Shown here: piece by piece, positions 47,909 to 59,600 of the stretch
Layout of the letters: each line of letters begins with the position of its first letter
How positions within the stretch are numbered: the stretch's first letter is position 1
Source of the DNA: Oenanthe sinensis
Taxonomy: Eukaryota; Streptophyta; Magnoliopsida; Apiales; Apiaceae
Reading direction: 5' to 3'
Assembly (NCBI GenBank): GCA_028671895.1
Contig: JAPMAC010000221.1
Location: 9,920,001-9,984,000, forward strand
DNA length: 64,000 nucleotides
The notes under the pieces: generated by a model
The model's input: only the letters and a program-made list of their open reading frames with translations
Databases searched by the model: none
Told to the model about the DNA's origin: nothing
Program-made: the position numbers and the translations under genes

Positions 47909-49103
47909 GTGAACTGTCTTAAAATATATGTAAAAATATATTATTTTATGAAAATATTAAGAACGGATGAGACGGAAGATTCAACGGAATGGCTAGACCA
48001 CGCAAAAACCACACACATGTGAGTGCAAAACGCGAAAACATGCTGCATGGCACAAATCTTAAAAAACGACTAAACATTAATTACTCTATTACACTCTAAC
48101 CACGACTATTTTTTAATATTCAACCCATAATTTTTATAAGATAAAAAACAGATAATTTCTTAATTATTTCTCATCTACCAGAAACGAATCAACCTCCGTT
48201 TCTGTATAGAGAGCAACCTTTCTGCATTTCAATTTTCAAACTACTTTTAGTGACCTTGAACAATGTTCAAATATTGGGCCTGTTTGGCAAACTGCTACTT
48301 ATGGAAATAAGGGCTTATTTTCGGAAAAAAGTAGGGATGTATGTACTTTTCAGAAATAAGCCCTTATTTCCAGAAAAAAGTAAATTCATATTTGGTTTTA
48401 AAATTCTAAAACAAATATTTATCTTTAAAAAAAATATGAAAATATGTAAAAAATAATAAAAAATAAGCTACTTATTTTAAGTTTATGGAACCTCAAACAC
48501 CCACATTATATTTAGCAATAAAGTTCATTTTCTATTTTAAATCTCGTCAATAAATATTATATTTTCTTTGGGAACATGAATTGAAATTCTGAATTTTGAT
48601 GTTTGAATAATTATAAGAATTTGAATTTTATTGAAATTCCAAGACATTCAAATATTTGTACACTAATACAAATATGAAAATTTGAAATGACAACTCAAAT
48701 CCTGTCATTTAAAATCTTTCATTTGAAATGAAATCAAAATTTTCAAACACAATCTTAAGTTATTCGGAAAGATATTATACGCTAATCAAATAGAAAGATC
48801 AATTGAACTAGTTTAATACTCCATATATATGTTAAATTGCAATTATTTTAGTTCATTTCATATTACAAATATGTGTGCCCACGCTAGAAAAACCCTTACA
48901 AATACTAACCAAAAATATATCTATAGGAGAAAGTAGAAACTATAAATAAACTTGTAATCCTGAATGCTTATAATTAATACTTGTGCTACATAAATTAGCT
49001 TCAGAGGAAATGTAAGTAGCCCATAAACCAGAAATATATACATAAATATGGAAGTTTACACATAACTGAAGGGGAATGTTTTATTTTACATAATGATTAA
49101 CAT
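47447..49103. other. Intergenic region between MTP and SINAT genes
   Basis: It holds the MTP promoter and SINAT 3' flank. An (AT)n run lies at about 47871-47902. At 48276-48502, GGGCCTGTTTGG at the left and tcaaacaccc at the right suggest a diverged Harbinger-like MITE, and within it an aagcccttatttccagaaaaaagta unit recurs in inverted form. No gene seen. Confidence 0.45.
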
Positions 49104-52100
49104 TTATAGCTGTTCTTTCCATATACGGCCAGCTACTTTGAGTTTCAACTCCTGTCTGTCGCCACCAGAAAAAAATAGTGCCATGCTTCTTTGAATACAC
49201 AGTCCATCTAGACTGTCTCGAACTGTTACGTGACTATCACGAATGCTCCTCGGAACCCCTTGCCATGTTAATTTTCTGCCGTGTCCGCCAACTTCTAGGC
49301 TATAACTAAATTTTTTTGCATCATGATCATCGCCCATAAAGCGAAGGAAAGCTATGTAAACAGGAGCCATTCCTATATGAAAAGCCTCAAAATGCAAGCA
49401 GAACTGATGGTTGAAACAGTTGAAAACCTATACCAAGCAGAATTTATTTTAGTAAAAAGTCTAAAATAAATTTAAAATAGCAAGTTCTACTATTTGTACA
49501 CAACTACGCATAACACATCAATCCTTAAACTAGAATTTATTATGTGTTATACTCATAATGTTCAACGCATATGGATAAAGCATAAAGGTATGATATGTAC
49601 AATCACGGAAATTCATTAGATATGAAATGTACCATTGCCTAGTGACAATAGTAAAATATTTTCTAAATGCTATGAAAATTTGAATGCTGCATGAGACTCA
49701 TTGCCACATTCCAAGTACATAAGTTTGGATGTCATATTATTAATTAAAGAATTGCAGAAGAAGGTTCAAAGATAACTTTTTTTAAGAGTATTGGGCTGGA
49801 GGAGGTCCATCAGGAAGTAGTAATACCATCAGAAAATTGCCTGAAGGCGTGGAAGCATGCGATTTTTAAGAGAGAAAGAACTGGATTCACTGATTAAAAA
49901 TGACTATAACGACTCTAGTTAAAAAAAATTGACAGTGACTGTAGTCAAATAACTGATAAGAAATAACGCTCTTGTTACAAAAAAAAATTACTGCATTCTC
50001 TTTAATACAAGATGTGGCGCCGGATGTAGACAACCTTGTACAGGTAAAGCATTATTGTTAATGAACTTACGCAAATACAAATTAGTCGATAATGCTTTCG
50101 GGAATATTTCCACATATATACTAATTTAACAATTTTGTAACTTTGCCTTTTCCTTTTCTTGTTTGTTTCTAGTGTCAAATACTTACGTCGATATAAACAG
50201 AAGCACAACACGAACAAATATATGAAGAAAATTGATTCCAATATTTTTAATAATAAGAGATGGCAATCATATATTCATGCTGAGATGGTTTTTGTTCCCA
50301 ATTAGCATTACCATGCAATGATGCAAATGATATGGGTTGCTTAGTGACATAATTACATTGATTCAAAAATTTAAATGTTGCGAGTTGCTAAGATGTAGAA
50401 TTCACATGTCACCATCTTCCTTCATGTATACATGTATAGATGTATGTAACTTGAGTACCAGAGCATCAATTTGATGACACAACTCCACTATCCGCGCCAC
50501 ATTATCGTGATAGATAGTGAGCCATTCAATCATGTACAATTGTATGTACGACAAGAGATCTTAGCATGCATTGATATCTATATTCTAACAATCCAGTTCT
50601 AGCCTTAAGCTTAAATACGATCAAGAGAGGGAACTTATAGGGAGAGAACTCTTACAGTCAACATCCATGTAGCATTCTCCACCTCGTGAGGGTTAGCTTT
50701 GACATACCGGTGATTAAAGGTGCTTCCATCATGCATGTCAACATTGTGATCATCCTTGAGATGTTTAACAAGGAATATGATATCACCAGTAATAGGGCAT
50801 TCAGCTCCAGCATAAGGGCAATTATATGGGCGATATCTGAAAGAATAATCCTAAACTGAGCAACTGAAGTAATAATTGCAATTTGGCAATAACCAGATTC
50901 GGTCAAGCTAGGGTCAATAAGATCGTACCTGCAACTTTGTTCATGCCTTAGCCTGCTGTGGTAGGAGTATATTCCTTCACAACCCAAAAAATGGTACTTG
51001 CATGGCAATTCCAGTGACTCTGCAACTTTCTCCAAAGCCAAACACCTAATATTTCCAAGTTCTTCGCGGCAAATTGGGCAAATGTTGTGTACTTTAGCCT
51101 TACAGCTTTGACATAATGTGTGACCATTGGGACACTGCAACCAGAATAGAAAATGATAAGAGAGTTCCTGATATTTTTTTCTCTAGGCATGTGCCATTAA
51201 ACAAACTGCCCAAGTGTAGTTGTTTCCTAAAATAAGGTAATATGGATTCAAAATGGATTCCACCATAATATTTTTGTTGTTCCCACAAAAAAATAAGATA
51301 TAAATTATTAATTCTAGGTTAGGTGGCACAGGAGGATCCAAACACTATCATTCTTACCATATAAAGCAGCTTCAAATGAGAAGCAACGTGTAGATATATT
51401 TTCTGTCACAACATTAATATAAAGCACAAATATAAAAACCCGATGATATGGATTATAATATAAATTACGCATCTAGTCTATCTCTTTGCACAGAGATTAG
51501 AAAAACACTCCCCCTTGTAGTGTATTTTTCTACATACTATGATTTTAATTGGTGCTTTGAATGAGGTAGCAGGAAGTGTTAGCCACCAAATGAAAGTAGC
51601 CACTCTACAAATATATATACCTATTTACTATGAAAACTTACAAACTTCTCTAAATATTAAAATTATTTGAGGTTTTACAAATAAATTAATTTTTAAATAA
51701 ACTTTTTATTACGGTTCTTCTTCTGCATATATAATTATGATTCTGCGCCATTTATTATCCACTTTTTATTATGGTTCAGCAGAATTTAGTGAAGGTTTTC
51801 ATTTGAAGGATAGCTTATATATATATATAAAATATTATAGGCTTATAGCTATTAAATTAAATCGATATAATATAAAGTTCCACAGATATCAATTAACTTT
51901 TAAGCTTCTCAGTTTGAATCATATATAGTATACCTGATTGATGGGAGGGTACATTGAATTCCAGCATACAGGACAATCAAGTAACTCGTGCATGGCACTG
52001 TTCGACGCTGTTGCTCCTTTACCATTAACAATGTTAGATTTGAGGCAAGCGGAACCTCTGTTTTCCACATTTGCAGGTTCTATATCATAACCGCCTGATG

Positions 52101-52149
52101 TAATACAAGACTCGGAAATGTCCTGATAGATACTGCCTCCAGGAGCCAT
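49104..52149 (-). CDS. SINAT: SINAT-type E3 ubiquitin-protein ligase (SINA/SIAH family)
   Basis: RING E3 ligase; plant SINATs ubiquitinate transcription factors and autophagy components. Four exons with consistent phases: 52149-51934, 51134-50929, 50836-50656 and 49427-49104, giving 308 residues, the normal family length. The RING (CPVC at residues 59-62, split by an intron, then CPNGHTLCQSC at 73-83 and CPIC at 91-94) has all eight zinc ligands. The SIAH zinc fingers (CKYHFLGCEGIYSYHSRLRH; YNCPYAGAECPITGD) and the substrate-binding domain (VKHLKDDHNVDMHDGSTFNH, FCLHFEAFHIGMAPVYIAFL, MGDDHDAKKFSYSLEVGG, FFSGGDRQELKLKV) follow in order, ending RIWKEQL. The start MAPGGSIYQD opens an in-frame exon. 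Nothing suggests inactivation. Confidence 0.96.
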
Positions 52150-53449
52150 CTTTATATAATAACTACCCGAAACGAACGATGCACTTCTGGTTATTTAATT
52201 TCTGGTGCCTTTGGAAAGCTCCTATCAGACACAAGCAACAAGAACTGTGTATACAAGAAGCACATATATCGTGTAAAAATGATTGTATTTTAATTTAACT
52301 TAATATGATGGGATTTATTGGATAAACCCCGTTTACCCTAAGAACACTTTGCAATGACTAACACTTAAAAATTTGTCCAAGTATATTAAGAATACAGAAT
52401 CAACTAACTGAAGGAGATAATCTAAACTGGTGCAAGTGCATTACTTATGCAGTAATTCTTACATGAGATAAACTAACATGGTTCACAATTAAAGCTTACT
52501 GCATGACCACAGGTACTTTTCCCAAACTTTGATGGACCACATTATACCACCAATTAAGTGGTCAGGGACCAGCAAAATTGAAATATACTCTATCAAGGAA
52601 AAAAATGAAATATACTTGCAATTTACAAAAATGATGAAATAAGAAGTCAGGTGTTATATTTTGGCTTATATAACAAATGATATTTAGAATTGATACCCTT
52701 AAGTCTTAATCGCGTCGTTGTGATATCTATCATAATTACGAAATGAAAGTACTACTCAGGAGTTGTGCGAAAATCGAGTGATATTAAATAACTATATAGG
52801 CTCATCAATGATCTTTATAGCAACAATACTTATTCCTAATTAGCAAGACCTTTTTCACTTGTTCTGAACACATGAGTTCATATGATCACATATTTTGAAA
52901 TTAAGAATTGATCATCAATAAGTGTGAAATATAGGGTCTTGCAGTCAAAACACTCCATAGCTGTGCACAATCCACACTAAATGAGGTTGTTTTGTTAATA
53001 ACTTATGTATACTATACATTGCCTTGAATTTCTTTCTGTTTGTGATAGATACTTATTTCTCCATTCTCATGTAATTATTACATTCAGAATTAATATAACA
53101 GTTTATAAATTGATACAGAATCTCTAGATAAAGTATCTAGAAATTATAGAGATGTAAAATCATATCTTAGAGGACAATGGGTGATGTAAACACACTTGTA
53201 TGATCTATAGTTAATAGCTTCAATACACAGACACTTCATTTTGCCTCGAGTACCCACGACGAATACTCAACACTCGGACATAAGTATGGAAACGACACTT
53301 ATTTTAGGCCCAAAACATGTAAAAACCATGTTTTATGATGATGTAACCTAAAATACCCGTAAAAGTCAAAGTGGACAAGTAATTTGGGATGGAGTACTTT
53401 TGCAATGTGAAAAACCATGTCAAAATAACAAGATAACAATACTCAAAAG
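52150..53449. other. Upstream region of SINAT, no gene seen
   Basis: Presumed 5' UTR (and possibly a leader intron) and promoter of the SINAT gene, then AT-rich spacer. No recognisable element. Confidence 0.4.
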
Positions 53450-53459
53450 CATAAACCTT

Positions 53460-54990
53460 TTTATGATGATGTAACTAACTGGAAGGTTGGTCACTTATCT
53501 GGTGACATTGACATAGCTCCTTATAACATGTATAAGCAATTTCATAGTAATCCTGAGAATTCATTTTTTAACACTGAACTGGAAGTTTATTAAAAACGTT
53601 AACAAAATTCAAGTAGGGGAATTAAGATATCCTCTAGAACACTACATATAGTGTATGTGTCAATCGGGCTTAAATGGGCTATAGTTGTACTTAGGCTTGT
53701 TAGTAGGCATGTCAATGGATCGAAAATCCGATCCAACCCGATTCGAAGCTAAATAAATGGATATGGATCTTCCAAAAAAAATCTGATTCGTTAATGACCC
53801 GATCCGATAAATGATGGATATGGATTTAGTATAATCCGATCCGATTATATTTATATTTATATATATTATATATTATATATTATATCACTATTTGTAAAAT
53901 AAAAATATCTTATACTAATACTAGTCACTACTAGACGTTTAGACATAACCCTAAAATCTATCTTATTTGTTTCAGCCGCTCCCTGCCTCTCTTCTCTAAC
54001 GCTCACTTTTCACTTCTCAAATCCAAATATCTGTTTTTGGTTTTTTTATGTTTCTCTGGAGAAGCTTTTATCTGATTCTGGGTGGTTTGGAATGAAAATG
54101 AAAACATCAGTTGGTGTTGTTATTTATGATGGAAAATGAGTCCAAACTCCAAAGTCCATATTTGCGGCTTTTGTTTAACATAACTAGGCAGTGGTCCTGA
54201 CATTTGGTTGCTAATCATTTCTCAGGCTGCATACCTGCTTCTGGGAAAGCAGATGTCTAGAGTCCAGACTTTAAATGATATACAAGACTTTCTTTGTTTA
54301 TTTAATTTGACATTATGTAATTTTAATTTTATTTATTTATTTTGAACTTATGTTATTTGATGTAATTTGAACATGACACTTGTTTTGTAATGATTAAAAA
54401 TCTGAATTTGTTGTTCTTTACAATTTTGTAAAAATATATTCTAGAGTAGTAGTGTAAAATATCCGACTCCTGATCCGAATCCGAAAAATTAAATGAAAAT
54501 GGATATGGATATAGCTAAATCCGATCCGTTTACAGACCTACTTGTTAGTGCGAGACTAGCTTGGGGGCAAGTTCCATATAAGAAGATTAAATGGCCATGT
54601 CTACATAAGTAGTAGTGTTCTAGAGGAGGGGAAGGCAACAAGGAAAATGCTATTGTCTTTCATTTCAGTTTTACATTTTATTTCCCGGTCTTTCAGTTTA
54701 GTTTTTACTTGTCTTTGTAATTTTCATTTCCGGTACTTCCTTTTAGTTCATTGTCATCTTAATTCCCGTACTCGGATTTTGTTAACGTTTTTAATCAACT
54801 TCAAGTTCAGTGTTATAGAATGAATTCTCAGAATTAATGTGAAACTGCTTATATATGTTAACCAGAGCTAGGTCAATGTCCCCAACTGACCAGCCGGAAA
54901 TGACTAAGGAGTTGGTTTCAAAACAAGCACAAAAAAAGATATACACATATGTATTTATGCCTGTATCATTAATCATTATGCAGCATGTAA
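53460..54990. repeat. Imperfect inverted arms flanking a hAT-like element
   Basis: Bases 53485-53605 and 54775-54900 are inverted copies. Both translate similarly (GDIDIAPYNMYKQFHSNPEN on plus; GDIDLALVNIYKQFHINSEN on minus), followed by a conserved aacgttaacaa. A second inverted pair is tcctctagaacactac (53629) with gtagtgttctagagga (54612). The hAT-like element 53704-54540 sits between the arms. The coding-like segment resembles no family I can name. Confidence 0.6.
53704..54540. mobile_element. Non-autonomous hAT-like element with GATCCGAT subterminal words
   Basis: An 837-bp element with termini TAGGCATGTCAATGGATC and the complement of TAGGTCTGTAAACGGATC, and an exact 8-bp target duplication CTTGTTAG (53696-53703, 54541-54548). 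Subterminal zones carry repeated gatccgat and atggatatggat words. The interior (53990-54260) is less AT-rich than the rest and may be captured host sequence. Confidence 0.88.
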
Positions 54991-56629
54991 ACTAAACTAT
55001 TAAGACCCATTAAAATCTAACATCAAACTATTAGAAAGAACACTACTTTAAGCATCAATCTAACAAAATATGAGAAAAACATAACCCAGAAAAGAAAAGA
55101 GCAAGAACTAACCAGATAAGTAATACCCAGATGAGAATGAAGACAGAAGTGTCAAACTACTCAAGAGTTTTATATATATGTAATGTAAGTATCAATAATT
55201 GATTGTGTGTATTTATTGGGGGCTAGTAAACACTAAACAGTGTCAGGGGAAAAAGACAAACATCTTGCAACTAGCTTAACCAGTTAACCTACCTTTGAAT
55301 ACCTTCGATATATAAATTGACTGCAAAGTCAATTGAACATAGTTTTTTGGATTTAAATTCTTAAATTATATTTTTTAATTATATAATTTTTTGGATTAAG
55401 GTTTTTAAATATTTTTTTTATTTGTATCATTGACTATAAATTTTAGGTTTAAATTTTTAAATAAATTATTTTTAACTGTGTTTTTGAATTATTTTTTTAA
55501 AATTATATCTTTTTATTTAAAGTTTTTAACATAATTAATTTAATTATTAATGTGATATTTGTTCATTTGCTAATATGACTCCAACTATTATGTTTAATTT
55601 ATTTATTGTTTTATAATAAAAGAGAAAATGATATGTTTAGAATGATTTACTTCTTCAATAATAATGAAAATTTATATAAAAATAATATATTTTCTATTAA
55701 ATTATGATTATATCATTATAATACTTACATTAGTCATTTGATTTCATCATCTGAACAAAACAAAATTCAAGTATAATAACATAAAATGTAATATTAGTGT
55801 TACATAATATAAATTTTTTTTTGAAACATGTTACGTGATATTTGATTCGACTCTTTTTAAAATTTTATTATATCAGAAAATAATTAATACATTGACAATT
55901 AAATTAATATAGATTATTATCACACCAAATGATACTATTTTCAAAAAAAAATATTAAAGAATATAATTAAAAAAAGAAATATTGTTTAAGGACCTAGACT
56001 TAAAAAATCATATAAATTAAGTGTGTTTCAATTGATTTTTCATTAATATAAGGATATAATTCAGAAAAGCTTTTTATTTAACTACCTAAACCTAAAAATC
56101 AAATAGTTTAAAAATACAATTATAAAAAATTATTTAAAAACTTAAACTCAAAAAAATATATAATTTTTTTTAAATTTATAATCTTAAAAATTAGAATAAT
56201 AATCATGTGAAATCAGATTTAATTGGGTAAACTTGTCGTACCATAGCTCCAGTTGAGTATAGTACCTAACTCCAAGCCTCCAATTAATGTGCCGTCTGGT
56301 TTCAGGTAGATATATTTATTAGTTAAACGGTTTATATATATTTCTACATAATCATAAATAGTTTAACTTGTTTGGCCAACATATATTTGTTGACATTATA
56401 AATATATGTAAATTATTTTTAAGTCTCACCAGTTGAAAAAACTTTTACAAATATGTACATTTGAACATAACTAAGCCGAACGACACGAATTGTTGACAAA
56501 CAAAATAATCTACGAAATATGAACATAACTTTTTAAGTTCCAACCATTTTCATCCATGACATAAAGGATGAGGCTTCTGCAAATTGCCTAAGTTTATATG
56601 GGTCTGCTGATGTACAATAATTAGTGTTA
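54991..56629. other. AT-rich intergenic region
   Basis: Bases 55330-56190 are extremely AT-rich, with tttggatt/aatccaaa-like words in opposite orientation near both ends (for example ataattttttggatt near 55424 and aaaaaaatatataatt near 56150), suggesting a decayed foldback element. No gene seen before the stop codon at 56630. Confidence 0.4.
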
Positions 56630-59600
56630 TTATACCAAATAAGAAGACATAAGATTCCAACTAATTTTCATATGGGACGGCATTGATGCAACAAATCGAA
56701 GGAGATCAGGTTTCGTGTAATTGTCCCCAGGTTTATGCCTTATTTCCGACGTATTCTTGTGGAGCTCGATAAACTTGGCAATATTAGGAAGAACAAGCTC
56801 CCTGCAATGCATGTGTAGCAACGGTACCTTGGATAATACACTTCCTTTTTGAATATCCAATCCATCTGGCCTCCGCATCTTGTAGGGTTTACCAGTTGTT
56901 GGCTCAAAATCAACTCTAGGCATTTGCTTCCATCTACGGTGGGTAAACCATCCATACTTGTAATCACCAACAATTGGTGTTCCAAGGGCCTCAGCACAAT
57001 GTACGCGGATCTGTCCGGAAAGATTGAATGTAAAAACAGAGGACTTGAGAGTTGAGTGAGGTCTCGCATTGCGAGTATTATGTTTTTCAAGGACGAATAC
57101 AAACCTTATGCCAATATTAACAGAACTTCATCAAACACAAGGAACATCTAAACTTTATTTATCTTATGTATCATATTTAGGAAAGACGGAGTGTGATCAT
57201 ATGCAGTAGCAGAACCAGAAATGTTGGAAAGGAGAATAAAATATAAAAAAAACTAAAAATTATGTTAATTTTTTACAAGTGTCTGGAAATCAATAATGCT
57301 TAAAAATATGCACAACTCAATTTAGGGTGTAAATATGTCATTTATAATTGCAATATACAAGAACCTTGGTAAATAAAAAACCATTAGCAACCATACCGGT
57401 AGTTAAATTGAACATAGAACAAAGGACACAACAATAGAAACAAGCACTTCTCAGCTATGATGGTTTAGTAGTTTGAACATTGTACCTATTAATCTTGGAT
57501 TGACCCCTTTGGAATATTTTAGTCAGGTAATTTTTTTCCCAATTATTTCAAATATGAAATGGAACTGATGTTATCCAAGGGTGGGCTCGCCCCCACCCCA
57601 GCTCCCTTCTGGTACCACCCCTCATCATTGTGTATTAATCATACGCATTTCATCTTTTGAGCAACTAAAATGTATACAACTACACAAATTTTTGTTTCTT
57701 GAAGCTTGGATGTTGAAAGCCAGGAGCATCATCCTAACCTAGTGGAGAGGTTGTCCCAGGAAAGAATGAATGGTGACAGCTAATATGGGTAAGTATTTAG
57801 AGAACAAGGACAAACAGGGAATGGATCTGACAGATGAATTTTTTGGGCAAGTGGGAATGTGGGAGCACTAGAACCCACAACTCTTTATTTTTAAAATATT
57901 AATATATGTATAGGGCCAGAAATAAAGGGAAAACTTCCCTAGTTTATATGGTAGCAAGTATCACCAAAGTAGCAAGTATCCCTAGGGAAAACTACAAGTG
58001 ATTATAATATGTTTATAACAAGTGAAAAATTCAAGTGGGGTAAAGTACCCTAACTTGTCCAACATACATCCACCAACTTCACTCTTTTATATTAACATTT
58101 ATAGTCATGTTTATGATATTTCTAATGGTAACATTTTGGTTTTGGCTTTGGCTTCTCCAAATGGTACCATTACACATTTTTGACTTACAAGTGGTACCAT
58201 TACACATATGTCCTACCATTAAAAATAAAAATAGCACTTTGTAATCAAACGTTAGTCAAATAAAGATATCTTTTAATTAAATACATAATCTATTACTCCC
58301 TCCGTCCCGGCCAAATGTTTACATTTGGTCCGGGCACGGAGACCAAGGATAGTGGGTGTAATAGTGATTTTATTGTTAAAATAAATGAAATAGTGGGTGT
58401 AATAGTGTAAAGTGTTGAAAAAGTGGAGTGAAGTAGTGGATGTAATAATATATTTATTGTTAAAAGTTACTATTTTTAGTAATGTAAAGAATTGGGTGGG
58501 ACGTCCCAAAAAGGAAAGTGTAAAGAATTGGTTGGGACGGAGGGAGTATTATAATAAGTAAAATAACTCAAAAATATATAAAGAATCGCGATAAACAGAC
58601 CGGGTTATTTCATTTGTTGGGTAATACACAAAAAATGAAGTTTAGGTTCACGAAGATTGTGGATTCGGGAAAATTATGAACCTAATCTCAATTACAACGG
58701 CTTGATTAAAGATTTGGGACATACTTCATCATTCATCTCTCCATTATTGTCGTTATTGCTCTCGGTTACAGGTATGTATGTATTATTCCTATTTGTATAC
58801 CTGCAAGGCTATAACGGCTTGATGATGCACACGAAGAAGGTGAGTGGTAATAGAATAGGCGGGCCTTTCAGAGGTTAGAGAGCAGTAGAATTAAGCACCA
58901 TATATATAGAATTGTGCTGTAGTTTGAGTTTTAGGCTTGCATTTGGTAAACTTGTTATTAATTTTTATAGAATTTAAATGGGATTGAAGCAAAAGTTGAC
59001 AAGATCTGTGAAACGCTAAGACAATAGTGGTATAGACTTGAGGGAGAGCTCATGTTGGTTGTCTGGTGGGGTAACCCAAGCTGATGAAGCAGAAAATTCA
59101 CTACCCAAGGTTTCCCAACCGCAGAAGGGAGAAAAGTTATGGATTACAACCCATGAAGAGACCAAATCAATATATTTGATAATATATTAATATCTCAATA
59201 GTCAAGTCTAATTTAATACGTGGGGATTGCAATACTTATATAGGGAATACAAACCCTAATCAAATAACCTAATGGACAATGGCTCGTTAACAATTGGGCT
59301 TATTATAAATAAACTACAAGCCCCACATATAATATACATATAAATAATACATCATTAATTCCTCTGCGAAATATAATTAAACTATTAACTAATATAAATA
59401 AAACCCACTTATATTTATTTCTATTCCTCATCAATAAACCTTTGCATACTAAGTGGTACACACATGAGAAGCATGTCATTATTACTGAGGGAGATAAGAA
59501 GAAGATCAAATTTTCAAGTAGGATTCATATGAGAATCTGTTTTGAAGGTGGTTATCATGTTCCAGATAAATCCACGCATTACAATAGTGATCTTAACCAA

